A DNA stretch of 64,000 nt from HGM11501 sp045123995 (GCA_045123995.1 JBGVKY010000022.1:36827-100826); one strand, 5' to 3'. Numbered from the stretch's first letter, positions 33,926-43,270 are shown. Program-made: numbers and translations. Notes: a model not told the origin generated them from the sequence alone.

Positions 33926-33955
33926 AAAAAATCCTATCTTTCGACAGGATTTTTG
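33926..33955 (-). terminator. Terminator after the tRNA pair
   Basis: AAAAATCCTGTC, loop GAAA, GATAGGATTTTTT on the minus strand (one mismatched pair), right after the tRNA-Glu CCA. Confidence 0.8.
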
Positions 33956-33958
33956 TTT

Positions 33959-34033
33959 TGGTGACTCGTACCAGATTTGAACTGGTGTTACCGCCGTGAA
34001 AGGGCGGTGTCTTAACCGCTTGACCAACGAGCC
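33959..34033 (-). tRNA. tRNA-Glu (UUC)
   Basis: This 75-nt gene has encoded CCA. The acceptor GGCTCGT/ACGAGTC pairs with one G-U. The anticodon arm CGCCC-TTTCACG-GGCGG-type has anticodon TTC, and the T arm contains TTCAAAT. It lies 6 nt after tRNA-Met in the same unit. Confidence 0.93.
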
Positions 34034-34039
34034 ATATTA

Positions 34040-34116
34040 TGGTAGCGGCAGGTGGACTTGAACCGCCGACCTAACGGGTATGAACCGTTTGCTCTAGCCA
34101 GCTGAGCTATGCCGCC
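34040..34116 (-). tRNA. tRNA-Met (CAU), elongator-like
   Basis: This 77-nt gene has CCA encoded. The acceptor GGCGGCA/TGCCGCT pairs with a G-U first pair, and the anticodon arm AACGG-TTCATAC-CCGTT gives CAU. The first pair G-U and the lack of three G-C pairs at the base of the anticodon stem argue against initiator tRNA. An Ile-lysidine tRNA (CAU) cannot be fully excluded. Confidence 0.88.
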
Positions 34117-34127
34117 ACAGCTTTATT

Positions 34128-34156
34128 AGAATATCATAAATTAAGAGCTTTGTCAA
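34128..34156 (-). promoter_or_regulatory. Promoter of the tRNA-Met/tRNA-Glu unit
   Basis: TTGACA (34151-34156), a 17-nt spacer and TATTCT (34128-34133) on the minus strand, 11 nt before tRNA-Met. Confidence 0.8.
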
Positions 34157-34191
34157 CACTTTTTTTCATTTTTTTGAAAAAATTTGCATTT

Positions 34192-34458
34192 TTATGGATT
34201 ACACCTCTGACAGGGAGGAATTTTTGCATGCTTAACATCTCTCTCAGCTACTTCCACAAAGCCGTTTTTAAGGGCACTGCAGCCTTTTTTATGATATCTT
34301 TCTCCGTTTTCTGTAAGATACACCGTTTTATCTTCTTTTATTATTTCACTTTCTGAATCTTTTATTATTAAATCTTCTTCCATTTTTAAAAGTTTATAAG
34401 AAAATATAAAAATAATCAGCCAGAAAATTAAAACAAGGGGTATGATGATTTTTTTCAT
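34192..34458 (-). CDS. Small membrane-anchored protein with YHxxGCxxL...CxxC motif
   Basis: The 88-aa protein begins with a transmembrane helix (KKIIIPLVLIFWLIIFIFSYKLL) and ends with VYLTENGERYHKKGCSALKNG and PPCQRC. This His-Cys...CxxC signature of about 40 residues is found at the C-termini of many Clostridial exported proteins and nucleases and looks like a small metal-binding module. The ATG at 34458 has TTGAGGAT upstream. It follows gyrA after a hairpin and may be partly read through from it. Function unknown. Confidence 0.65.
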   Translation of the reverse strand: MKKIIIPLVLIFWLIIFIFSYKLLKMEEDLIIKDSESEIIKEDKTVYLTENGERYHKKGCSALKNGFVEVAERDVKHAKIPPCQRCNP

Positions 34459-34471
34459 GGCAATCCTCAAG

Positions 34472-34502
34472 AAACGGGCGGATTTTATCCGCCCGTTTTT
34501 TT
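34472..34502. terminator. Hairpin between gyrA and the small membrane protein
   Basis: AAACGGGCGGAT/ATCCGCCCGTTT is a 12-bp stem. The T run is strong on the plus strand and weak (TTTCTT) in the direction of gyrA, so termination of gyrA may be incomplete. Confidence 0.75.
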
Positions 34503-34504
34503 AA

Positions 34505-37024
34505 TTATTCGTTTGACTCGGGAGTTTCTCCGGTTTCTCCTTGTTCTGCCGCTTCTTCCACTGTTTCCTCGTGAGGAGTTTTTGCAATACCTATAACTGT
34601 TGCTCCGTCACCGCTTCTCATCAGGGTTACTCCCATTGTTGCACGGCCAAGACTGTTGATTTCCGCAGAATTCATTCTGATAATCACACCGTTTGATGCA
34701 ATAAGCATAAGATCTTCATCTTCTCTTATTGCAGTGATTCCCGAAATTTTACCTGTTTTTTCTGATACTTTATACCCTATCATACCCATACCGCTTCTCT
34801 TCTGGGTCTTAAAGAGGTCAAATTCGGACTTTTTACCAAAGCCGTTTTCTGTTACAATCATAAGCTCGGCACCATCTTCAACAACAGCCATGCCTATAAC
34901 GTAATCACCGCTCTTTAAGGTAATTGCCTTAACGCCTCTTGTTACTCTTCCCATGGCTCTTACATCTTTTTCGTTGAAGCGGATTGCAAGACCATTGTGA
35001 GTTCCGATAACAACATCGTGCTCTCCGTTTGTAAGCTCTACACTTATAAGCTCGTCGTCATCATCAATTATAATAGCTAAAATTCCGCCTTTTCTTGCAG
35101 TGTTGTATTCCTCTAAGCAGGTCTTTTTGATTATACCGTTTCTGGTAAGGAAAGTTAAGAATTTATCCTCGGAAAATTCCTTGATGGGAATCATAGCACT
35201 TACCTTTTCGTCCTTTTCAAGGGGAAGAAGGTTTACTATTGCAGAACCCTTAGCCTGTCTGCCGGCTTCGGGAATCTGATAGCCCTTAAGACGGTATACT
35301 CTTCCTCTGTCTGTAAAGAACAGGATAAAGTCGTGGGTAGATGCAGTAAACATGTATTTTACAAAATCTTCTTCTCTTGTCTGAATTCCTGTTATTCCGC
35401 GTCCACCTCTATGCTGAGCCTTATACGTATCTGTAGGAATTCTCTTTACATAGCCTGCATTGGTCATGGTTATAACACAGTCTTCAACCTCGATTAAATC
35501 TTCGTCTTCAATTAAATCCAAAGAGGGCTCTATGGCTGTAAGTCTTTCGTCTCCGTACTTATCACGGATTTCTATAAGCTCTTCTTTTATCTGTTCCATG
35601 AGCTTTGCCTTATCGGACAGTAAAAGTCTGTATTCTTCGCATTTTGCCAAAAGGGCATTATATTCTTCTTCTATCTTCTCGCCGTTTAATTTCTGGAGCT
35701 GGCCAAGTCTCATGTCAAGAACGCTCTGTGCCTGAATTTCAGACATGCTAAAGCGCTCCATAAGTCTTTCCTTAGCATCATCATAGGAATTTCTGATGGT
35801 TTCGATAACCGCGTCAATATTTGAAAGGGCAATTTTGAGACCTTCCAGAATATGCATTCTTGCCTCTGCCTTTTCAAGGTCAAATTTTGTTCTTCTGGTT
35901 ACAATTTCTTCCTGGAAGGATATAAACTGAGTTAAAATATCTTTAAGTCCCAAGGTCCTGGGCTTTCCGTCTGAAATTGCAAGCATGTTAACAGAGAAAC
36001 TGTCCTGAAGACGAGTAAAACGGTAAAGCTGGTTTAATACAACCTGAGGGTTTGCATCTCTCTTTAAGGAAATGTCAAGACGGATTCCCACACGCTCGGA
36101 GGAGTGGTCGTCAATATCGGAAAGACCTTCGATTTTCTTTTCTTTTACAAGGTCAACGATTGATTCAACTAAAAGCTTTTTATTTACCTGATAGGGAAGC
36201 TCAGTTACAACGATGGAATAGCTTCCGTCCTTCTTCTCAACAATTTCAGCCTTGGCACGAACAATTATTTTTCCCTTACCCGTTGTATAAGCACTTCTTA
36301 TTCCGCTCTTTCCCATAATGGTCGCCTTTGTGGGGAAGTCAGGACCTTTAATGTATTCCATAAGCTCTTCAACGGTTATTTCCGGGTCATCAATCTGGGC
36401 AATAACACCGTCAAGTACCTCAGTTAAGTTGTGAGGAGGTATATTTGTTGCCATACCAACAGCAATACCGGAGCTTCCGTTTACCAATAGAGTGGGGATT
36501 CTTGTGGGAAGAACCACGGGTTCAACCCTCTTTTCATCGAAGTTGGGAGCAAAGTCAACTGTGTTCTTTTCAATGTTCTCAAGCATTACATTGGAAAGCT
36601 TGCTCATTCTCGCTTCTGTGTATCGGTAAGCAGCAGGGGGGTCTCCGTCCACGGATCCAAAGTTTCCGTGACCTTCTACCAGAGGATAACGCATGGAGAA
36701 ATCCTGCGCCAAGCGCACCATTGCATCGTAAACACTGGCATCACCGTGAGGATGGTATCTGCCGATAACGTTACCGACGGTTGTAGCTGATTTGAAATAA
36801 GGCTTATCATGAGTTAGGTGCTCTTCAAACATAGAATATAAAATTCTTCTGTGAACGGGCTTAAGACCGTCCCTTACATCAGGGAGAGCACGGCTTATGA
36901 TTACGCTCATGGCGTAGTCAATAAAAGCCTCTTTCATTCGTTTTTCAATGTCTATATCGACAATCGTTTGTGTATCAATATATTCCTCAAAATGGGAATC
37001 TTCATATTTTTTCTGTTTAACCAT
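34505..37024 (-). CDS. gyrA: DNA gyrase subunit A
   Basis: This 839-aa protein carries the breakage-reunion domain with catalytic Tyr (AAYRYTEARMS near residue 125) and the quinolone-resistance region HPHGDASVYDAMVRLAQ. The GyrA-box QRRGxG (here QHRGGRG) sits at the start of the six-bladed beta-pinwheel. It forms A2B2 gyrase with GyrB, encoded 16 nt upstream. The C-terminal tail is acidic. GGAGG precedes the ATG. Confidence 0.98.
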   Translation of the reverse strand: MVKQKKYEDSHFEEYIDTQTIVDIDIEKRMKEAFIDYAMSVIISRALPDVRDGLKPVHRRILYSMFEEHLTHDKPYFKSATTVGNVIGRYHPHGDASVYDAMVRLAQDFSMRYPLVEGHGNFGSVDGDPPAAYRYTEARMSKLSNVMLENIEKNTVDFAPNFDEKRVEPVVLPTRIPTLLVNGSSGIAVGMATNIPPHNLTEVLDGVIAQIDDPEITVEELMEYIKGPDFPTKATIMGKSGIRSAYTTGKGKIIVRAKAEIVEKKDGSYSIVVTELPYQVNKKLLVESIVDLVKEKKIEGLSDIDDHSSERVGIRLDISLKRDANPQVVLNQLYRFTRLQDSFSVNMLAISDGKPRTLGLKDILTQFISFQEEIVTRRTKFDLEKAEARMHILEGLKIALSNIDAVIETIRNSYDDAKERLMERFSMSEIQAQSVLDMRLGQLQKLNGEKIEEEYNALLAKCEEYRLLLSDKAKLMEQIKEELIEIRDKYGDERLTAIEPSLDLIEDEDLIEVEDCVITMTNAGYVKRIPTDTYKAQHRGGRGITGIQTREEDFVKYMFTASTHDFILFFTDRGRVYRLKGYQIPEAGRQAKGSAIVNLLPLEKDEKVSAMIPIKEFSEDKFLTFLTRNGIIKKTCLEEYNTARKGGILAIIIDDDDELISVELTNGEHDVVIGTHNGLAIRFNEKDVRAMGRVTRGVKAITLKSGDYVIGMAVVEDGAELMIVTENGFGKKSEFDLFKTQKRSGMGMIGYKVSEKTGKISGITAIREDEDLMLIASNGVIIRMNSAEINSLGRATMGVTLMRSGDGATVIGIAKTPHEETVEEAAEQGETGETPESNE

Positions 37025-37040
37025 TTAATTAGCCTCCGTT

Positions 37041-38978
37041 TTATATATCAAGGTTGGTAACGTACTGGGCATTTTCTTCAATGAAGAGTCTTCTGGGCTC
37101 AACTTCTTCTCCCATTAAGATACTGAAGATTTCACTTGCACGTTCAGCGTCTTCCAGAGTTACTTTAAGAAGAACTCTGTTCTTGGGGTCCATTGTGGTT
37201 TCCCAGAGCTCATCTGGATCCATTTCACCAAGACCTTTATAACGGCTGATTTCAACCTTTGCGTTTATATCTCCGCCCTTTAATTCTTCGCTTATAAGGT
37301 CTCTTTCTTCATCGCTGAAAGCAACTTTAGAATTTTTACCTCTTGTAAGCTTGTATAAGGGAGGCTTTGCAAGATATATATGTCCTGCTTCAACCAACTG
37401 GTACATATGTCTGAAGAAGAATGTCAATAAAAGAGTCTGAATATGAGCACCGTCAACGTCGGCATCGGCCATGATTATAATTTTATCATAGCGGAGCTTT
37501 TCAATATTGAATTCGGCACCTATTCCTGTTCCTAATGATTGAATGATGGGAACTAATTTTTCGTTTGAGTAAACCTTATCAACCTTTACCTTTTCAACGT
37601 TAAGCATCTTTCCCCAAAGTGATAAGATTGCCTGATATTTACTGTCTCTTCCGCTTTTTGCAGATCCGCCAGCAGAGTCACCCTCTACGATGTAAAGCTC
37701 AGTTTTTGAGGGATCCTTTACTATACAGTCTGCAAGCTTTCCGGGAAGTGAGCTTGTTCCAAGAGGAGTTTTTCTAGTGGCTTCTCTTGCTTTTCTTGCT
37801 GCAATTCTTGCACGGGATGCAAGCATTGCCTTTTCAATAATAGCTCTTCCTACATTGGGGTTTTCTTCCAAAAAGTCCGCAAGCTTTTCTTTTACTATAT
37901 TTTCAACCAAACCTCTTATTTCTGAATTTCCAAGCTTTGTCTTGGTCTGCCCTTCAAACTGAGGTTCTTCAAGCTTTACTGAAATAATTGCAATTATACC
38001 TTCTCTTACGTCGTCACCGGTTAATTCCTCGTCATCTTTCATAAGCTTGTATTTTCTTGCATAGTCTTCAAGTACTTTCCTTAAGGAAGTTTTAAATCCA
38101 ACCTCGTGGGTTCCTCCCTCTGTGGTTGAAATGTTATTTGCAAAGGATTCTATTGTTTCTTCATAGCCGTTGTTCCATTGAATGGCAACTTCGGCTGTGC
38201 TTCCGTTTTTCTCACCCTTTACATAGATAACTTCATCGTGAATTACATTTGCGTTTTCTTTATTTCCATATTTTTCGTTATAAAGGAAAGAAACAAAGTT
38301 TTTAATACCGCCCTCGTAAATAAGCTCTTCTTCTTTTATTTCTTCTTCTCTTAAATCACGGAATATTATTTTTATACCGCCGTTTAAGAAAGCCTGTTCA
38401 CGAAGTCTTTTAAGTAATGTTTTATACTCATAATAGGTTTCTTCAAATATTTCGTCATCTGCCCAGAAGGTAACTTCTGTTCCGGTTTCATTGGTTTCAC
38501 CGATTTTTCTTACTTCTCCTTCGGGCTTACCTACCTTATAGCTCTGGAACCATATATTTTCTCCGTCATGAACCTTTACTTCCAGCTTTTTAGACAGAGC
38601 ATTTACAACCGATGCACCTACACCGTGAAGACCGCCTGACACTTTATATCCGCCACCACCGAATTTTCCTCCGGCATGAAGAACAGTAAAAATAACGTCG
38701 ATAGTGGAAATGCCCATTTTGGGATGTATTCCGTGAGGCATTCCTCGTCCGTTATCCTTTACGGTGACAGAACCGTCTTTATTCAAAGAAACTTCTATTT
38801 TTGTACAAAAACCTGCCAGCGCCTCATCTATAGAGTTGTCCACAATTTCATAGACCAAATGATGAAGTCCTCTTATGGAAGTGGAGCCTATATACATACC
38901 GGGTCTTTTTCTTACGGCTTCAAGTCCCTCTAATACCTGTATTTGATTTTCGTCATAGTTGTTAATAATTTCGCTCAT
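37041..38978 (-). CDS. gyrB: DNA gyrase subunit B
   Basis: This 645-aa protein has the GHKL ATPase domain (EIVDNSIDEALAG, VKDNGRGMP, GGLHGVGASVVNALS) and the TOPRIM domain (YIVEGDSAGGSAKSGRD, IIMADADVDGAHI). It ends with the short C-terminal segment YKGLGEMDPDELWETTMDP, the usual Gram-positive length. The order recF, remB, gyrB, gyrA is the classical origin-proximal order. Confidence 0.98.
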   Translation of the reverse strand: MSEIINNYDENQIQVLEGLEAVRKRPGMYIGSTSIRGLHHLVYEIVDNSIDEALAGFCTKIEVSLNKDGSVTVKDNGRGMPHGIHPKMGISTIDVIFTVLHAGGKFGGGGYKVSGGLHGVGASVVNALSKKLEVKVHDGENIWFQSYKVGKPEGEVRKIGETNETGTEVTFWADDEIFEETYYEYKTLLKRLREQAFLNGGIKIIFRDLREEEIKEEELIYEGGIKNFVSFLYNEKYGNKENANVIHDEVIYVKGEKNGSTAEVAIQWNNGYEETIESFANNISTTEGGTHEVGFKTSLRKVLEDYARKYKLMKDDEELTGDDVREGIIAIISVKLEEPQFEGQTKTKLGNSEIRGLVENIVKEKLADFLEENPNVGRAIIEKAMLASRARIAARKAREATRKTPLGTSSLPGKLADCIVKDPSKTELYIVEGDSAGGSAKSGRDSKYQAILSLWGKMLNVEKVKVDKVYSNEKLVPIIQSLGTGIGAEFNIEKLRYDKIIIMADADVDGAHIQTLLLTFFFRHMYQLVEAGHIYLAKPPLYKLTRGKNSKVAFSDEERDLISEELKGGDINAKVEISRYKGLGEMDPDELWETTMDPKNRVLLKVTLEDAERASEIFSILMGEEVEPRRLFIEENAQYVTNLDI

Positions 38979-38993
38979 ATTTTTAATCCTTTC

Positions 38994-39242
38994 TTAAAAA
39001 GATTCATCATTTAATCTTTTGAGTAGGGTCTGGGGAGAAATGGGAGATATATAAATATTTTCATCCTTATCTATTATAAAGGACCTGGGAAGGTCAAAAG
39101 AAACATTTATAACCTTTTTCATTTTCTCACTTTTTTTAAAAAAGTCTCTGGTGTGTTTTGAAATACTGGTATTTTCAATGTCAAAAATACCCACTATACT
39201 TTCTTTTTTTACTAAAAAATCTCCGCCTACATGAAGATACAT
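38994..39242 (-). CDS. remB: Extracellular matrix regulator RemB-like (DUF370)
   Basis: The 82-aa protein starts MYLHVGGDFLVKKESIVGIFDIENTS, as in B. subtilis RemB/YaaB, which lies at the same place between recF and gyrB. RemA-type relatives bind DNA to control biofilm genes; the role of RemB is less clear. The ATG at 39242 (AAGGAGTAATTTT) is preferred over 39278, which lies inside recF. It starts 4 nt after the recF stop. Confidence 0.88.
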   Translation of the reverse strand: MYLHVGGDFLVKKESIVGIFDIENTSISKHTRDFFKKSEKMKKVINVSFDLPRSFIIDKDENIYISPISPQTLLKRLNDESF

Positions 39243-39246
39243 AAAA

Positions 39247-40350
39247 TTACTCCTTAGTAAATGTTCCGTCTTTAACATTAAAAAACGAAACTCGCTTGCT
39301 TCTCCTCAACCCGCTGGTTCCCGTGCAAGTTATAATTGTTTGTTTTCCTTTTATTTTTTCTGTTAAGTAGCTTTGTCTTTTTTTATCCAATTCGCTCATT
39401 ATGTCATCCAGGAGCAAAATGGGATAAAAATTACAGCGGTCTTTTATAATTTCTGTCATGGAAAGCTTTATACAAAGGATGACTGACCTTTGCTGACCTT
39501 GAGACCCGAAAAGTTTTACATCCTTTTCATTTATTAAAAACTGCAAGTCATCCCTATGAGGTCCAGCCAAACACTGGCCCCTTTCCATTTCCGCTCTTTT
39601 TAATTTTTCAAGTCTTTCCAAAAAGACTTTTTTATTAAGTTCTAAATTATCCGTATCTTCCGTTTCTATAAAGGGAATATAGTTAATCTTGAGTTTTTCC
39701 TTACCGAGTGTAAGTTCTTCCATATGAAGATACGCATATTTTTCAAGAAGTCTTGTAAAACTCCCCCTGTACATCATGAGCCTTGAACCGTATTCTGCAA
39801 GCCTCTGATTCCATACATCTATAAGAGAGACATAATTTTTTATATCTTTATTTTTAAGTAAAGTATTTTTCTGTCTTATACACTTGTTATAGTCCCTTAA
39901 AATTTTTTCATATTTAGGTTTAAGATTTGATATTGCCTGGTCTAATAAATTTCTTCTTAATTCCTTTTCTCCTTTTACTATGTCAATTTCTTCCGGACAG
40001 AATAAAACAGTTTTGAAATATTCACTTAAAAGAGTATTTTTACTTACCTTTATACCGTTGAATTTAACTTCTCTTTTTTCTTCTTTTGAAACGAAATATT
40101 CTCCTTTATAGGGCATTTCTCCCATTCTATAATCCATTTCTATTTTAAATGAATCACAGCCAAAGCGTATTAAATCTTTTTCTGTAGCCGCACGATATGT
40201 CTTTGCATTTGAAAAAAGATAAATGCTTTCTAAAAAATTGGTTTTCCCTTGCGCATTTTCTCCCTTTATCACGTTTACCAAAGGATTTAATTCTATTTCC
40301 TCATTATGAAAGTTACGGTAATTATAAAGCCTTATTTTTTCAATTTTCAT
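39247..40350 (-). CDS. recF: DNA replication and repair protein RecF
   Basis: This 367-aa SMC-like ATPase has Walker A GENAQGKTNFLE at residues 30-41, signature LFGSQGQQRSVILCIKLS and Walker B ILLLDDIMSELD. It works in gap repair and RecA loading. Its start overlaps the dnaN stop by 11 nt, so translation is probably coupled. The last segment (TSGLRRSKRVSFFNVKDG) is typical. Confidence 0.96.
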   Translation of the reverse strand: MKIEKIRLYNYRNFHNEEIELNPLVNVIKGENAQGKTNFLESIYLFSNAKTYRAATEKDLIRFGCDSFKIEMDYRMGEMPYKGEYFVSKEEKREVKFNGIKVSKNTLLSEYFKTVLFCPEEIDIVKGEKELRRNLLDQAISNLKPKYEKILRDYNKCIRQKNTLLKNKDIKNYVSLIDVWNQRLAEYGSRLMMYRGSFTRLLEKYAYLHMEELTLGKEKLKINYIPFIETEDTDNLELNKKVFLERLEKLKRAEMERGQCLAGPHRDDLQFLINEKDVKLFGSQGQQRSVILCIKLSMTEIIKDRCNFYPILLLDDIMSELDKKRQSYLTEKIKGKQTIITCTGTSGLRRSKRVSFFNVKDGTFTKE

Positions 40351-41455
40351 TTTTTAATTTTACAGGGAGAACCATCTGTATAAATGAATCTCCTTCAACA
40401 GGTTTTATAATACAAGGACTTAAATTTGAATTAAATTCTATTTTTACAAGTTCTTCTTCACATGCTTTTAATGCTTCTCCGAAATATTTGTGATTAAATC
40501 CTATTTCTGTTTCTTCTCCGGAAAAAGGAATTGGAAGAGAATCTACTATCTGTCCTGTTGATGCTATACACTTAATTACAAGCTCTTCTTTTGTAAAATG
40601 AAGTCTTATAGGACTTTTTGTTTCACTTGATGCTATAATAGGTTCGCATCTTTCAACACTTTCAATCATTGAATTTACAGGAACAACCACACTTAAATTG
40701 TTTTCCTGGGGAATTGTTTTTTCATAATTTAAGAAATTTCCTTCGATAAGTCTTGAAACAACCTTTGCATCTTCTGTTTTTATAAGACAAAATCTTTGAT
40801 TTAAGCTTATTTTAACTATCGATTCATCATCTTTAAGTATTTTAGAAAGTTCTCCTAATGTTTTTCCTGAAATAATAAATGAAAAAGGTTCACTTACAGT
40901 TTCTTTTATTTCTTCTTTTCTTAATGCAAGTCTGAATCCGTCAACAGAAACAACATTTAATTTATTCCCTTTTACTTCAAATAAAGAACCGGTTAAAACA
41001 ATTCTGCTTTCATTTTGAGAAATAGCAAAAATTGTTCTTCTTATCATATTTTTAAGTATTTTTGATTCAATTGAAAATTCCTTTTCTGAATCAATATCGG
41101 GAACCATAGGAAATTCATCATCTGAAAGACCTGTTATTTTATATTCTATATTTTGACAGGTTATAATTACATTTCTTTTGTCGTTTACTTTAATTGTAAT
41201 TGTATCGTTAGGAAGCTTTCTTACTATATCTGTAAAAGTTTTTGCTATTAAAACAATACTTCCTTCTTCATAAACCTCTGCACCTATATTACATTCAATA
41301 CCGAGTTCCAAGTCGTTACCAACAATTTTTATATGTTCGGGACCTGCCTTTATGTATATACCTTCAAGTATAGGCATTGATGCTTTAGGCGATACTGCTT
41401 TTGATACAATGTTTAATGTATTTAACAAAATTTCTTTCTGGCACTGGAAAATCAT
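40340..41455 (-). CDS. dnaN: DNA polymerase III beta subunit (sliding clamp)
   Basis: The 371-aa protein has three clamp folds. It opens with MIFQCQKEILLNTLNIVSKAVSPKASMPILEGIYI and shows VDGFRLALRKEEI and the C-terminal segment ending in GDSFIQMVLPVKL. It forms the ring that tethers DNA polymerase. GGGAGGTAA precedes the ATG. It is separated from dnaA by 177 nt holding DnaA boxes. Confidence 0.97.
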   Translation of the reverse strand: MIFQCQKEILLNTLNIVSKAVSPKASMPILEGIYIKAGPEHIKIVGNDLELGIECNIGAEVYEEGSIVLIAKTFTDIVRKLPNDTITIKVNDKRNVIITCQNIEYKITGLSDDEFPMVPDIDSEKEFSIESKILKNMIRRTIFAISQNESRIVLTGSLFEVKGNKLNVVSVDGFRLALRKEEIKETVSEPFSFIISGKTLGELSKILKDDESIVKISLNQRFCLIKTEDAKVVSRLIEGNFLNYEKTIPQENNLSVVVPVNSMIESVERCEPIIASSETKSPIRLHFTKEELVIKCIASTGQIVDSLPIPFSGEETEIGFNHKYFGEALKACEEELVKIEFNSNLSPCIIKPVEGDSFIQMVLPVKLKNEN

Positions 41456-41604
41456 TTTGATTTTACCTCCCTTAGTAATAAGTATTTAAATATAGTTTTA
41501 GTAGTATGTGTTAATTTGTTGAAAAGTGGTTTAATCACTTATAAATAAAGGTTTTTTAATGTTTATAAAAAATAATGTAAATTAAATATAAAATTTTTTG
41601 TACC

Positions 41605-41631
41605 TGTGGATTAGGTGGATTTAGTGGATAA
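41605..41631. other. Three contiguous DnaA-box-like 9-mers in the dnaA-dnaN spacer
   Basis: TGTGGATTA, GGTGGATTT and AGTGGATAA follow one another without a gap, just past the dnaA stop. Each keeps the GTGGAT core of the TGTGGATAA box. An AT-rich stretch (41475-41600) lies next to them on the dnaN side. Confidence 0.65.
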
Positions 41632-41632
41632 A

Positions 41633-42949
41633 TCAATAATAGTTTTTCAAATCTTTTGCAAGGGTTTCTACTTTATCTTTTATAAATTCGTCGGTCTTCA
41701 AATATTCTTCAACCTTTTTTACCGCATGCATTACTGTTGAATGGTCTTTACCTCCGAAATACTCACCTATTTTATTATAAGATAATTCGGTAAAGTTTTT
41801 GAAAAGATATATTGAAATCTGTCTTGGAATAACTATTTCTTTTGTTTTTCTTTTTGAAGTAATATCATCTTTATTTACTCTGAAAATTTTAGAAACACTT
41901 TCTAATATCATTTCCGGAGTAACAAATTTTGTTTCTGCGGTAGAACGGTATTTTCTTATGGCATCTTCTGCAATTTCTTTTGTTATTTCTTTATTAACAA
42001 GACCTGAATAAGCAGATAAGGTTTTAAATACACCTTCAAGCTCTCTTATGTTCATTGTTATATTATCGGCAATATACATAAGAATATCTGTATTTATAGA
42101 AACATTCTGGTCTTCTGCCTTTTGTTTTAATATTGCGATTCTTGTTTCATATTCGGGAGGTTGTATATCACATAAAATTCCCCATCCGAAACGGCTTTTT
42201 AATCTTTCTGCTAAATTTGGAATTTCATTCGGGGGCCTGTCAGAAGTTAAAACAATTTGTTTTCCTGCATCAAACAAGGTATTGAAAGTATTATGGAATT
42301 CTTCTTCGGTTGAGGGCTTTCCTGCAATGAAATGAATATCGTCAACAAACAAAACATCTGTGTTTCTGTATTTTTCCCTGAAAGCATCTGATGTTTTTTT
42401 TGTTACACTTTCTATAAGCTCTATTGTAAAAGTTTCAGCAGAAACGAAAGTTGTTTTAAGATTAGGATGGTTTTTAAGAACATAATTTTCTATAGCGTGC
42501 ATAAGGTGAGTTTTACCGAGACCTGCTCCACCCCATATAAATAAAGGATTATATCCTTTTCCAGGGGTTTCTGCAACAGCAACAGATGCTGCATGGGCAA
42601 ATTGATTTGATTTTCCTACAACGAAATTTTCAAAGGTATAATTTGAAGTTGTATTTTTCTGAGAAATTTCTTTTTTTACTTCCTTATCTTCTTCTTTTTT
42701 TATTCCAATTGTGATTATAACCTTAAGCTTTTTACCTATAACCTCCAAGATTGAATTTTCAATAAGGTCGGTATAACGCTGTTCAATCATGGTTTTATTT
42801 ATTTCTGTGGGAACACTTAAATAAATTTCTGTGTCCGTCATTTTATAGGGAGAAATAGTCTCAATCCATGTTCTGTACGTAACGGGAGAAGAAATTTCTG
42901 CACCTATATATTCAAGTGAACTCTTCCATATATCAGATAATTTAGACAT
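41633..42949 (-). CDS. dnaA: Chromosomal replication initiator DnaA
   Basis: This 438-aa protein has N-terminal domain I and a short linker. The AAA+ domain shows Walker A GGAGLGKTHLMHAI near residue 145 and Walker B DVLFVDDIHFI. Box-binding domain IV has the signature GKDHSTVMHAVKKVEE near the C-terminus. It starts at 42949 with GGAGGTACTAA and is divergent from rpmH across the origin. Confidence 0.98.
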   Translation of the reverse strand: MSKLSDIWKSSLEYIGAEISSPVTYRTWIETISPYKMTDTEIYLSVPTEINKTMIEQRYTDLIENSILEVIGKKLKVIITIGIKKEEDKEVKKEISQKNTTSNYTFENFVVGKSNQFAHAASVAVAETPGKGYNPLFIWGGAGLGKTHLMHAIENYVLKNHPNLKTTFVSAETFTIELIESVTKKTSDAFREKYRNTDVLFVDDIHFIAGKPSTEEEFHNTFNTLFDAGKQIVLTSDRPPNEIPNLAERLKSRFGWGILCDIQPPEYETRIAILKQKAEDQNVSINTDILMYIADNITMNIRELEGVFKTLSAYSGLVNKEITKEIAEDAIRKYRSTAETKFVTPEMILESVSKIFRVNKDDITSKRKTKEIVIPRQISIYLFKNFTELSYNKIGEYFGGKDHSTVMHAVKKVEEYLKTDEFIKDKVETLAKDLKNYY

Positions 42950-42959
42950 TTAGTACCTC

Positions 42960-43122
42960 CGTTTTTTCCACAATTTACAAAAATAAAAGGTATAAATATG
43001 TGGAAAAATATATTTTTTTTACCACAAAACTGCGAAATAAACGAAAAAAGGTTGTGGAAAAGTCAGATTGTGGATAACTATATATAATAATATATAAATA
43101 TATATACAATATACATTATATC
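42960..43122. other. Replication origin (oriC) region upstream of dnaA
   Basis: At least four DnaA boxes are seen: TTTTCCACA at 42964-42972, its complement at 42999-43007 and 43053-43061, and a perfect TGTGGATAA at 43069-43077. The perfect box is followed at once by an AT-only stretch of about 35 nt (43079-43108), a likely unwinding element. The position between dnaA and rpmH, the change of gene strand here and nearby parS support oriC. The rest of the 320-nt intergenic region, up to the rpmH promoter at 43194, is AT-rich without further clear signals. Confidence 0.85.
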
Positions 43123-43193
43123 AAAAAGGAAAGAATTTTACAAGAAAAATTTTCTTTTTTAAGGAAAAATATTTTAAAAATAAAAAATTTCAG

Positions 43194-43222
43194 TTGACAA
43201 ATAAATTTTTAATAGATATAAT
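43194..43222 (+). promoter_or_regulatory. Promoter of rpmH
   Basis: Perfect TTGACA and TATAAT with a 17-nt spacer, about 50 nt before the rpmH start. Confidence 0.9.
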
Positions 43223-43270
43223 AGAAAAAAGTCTGTAATTTTATATTTTACATTTAAGGAGGTGTTTTTT

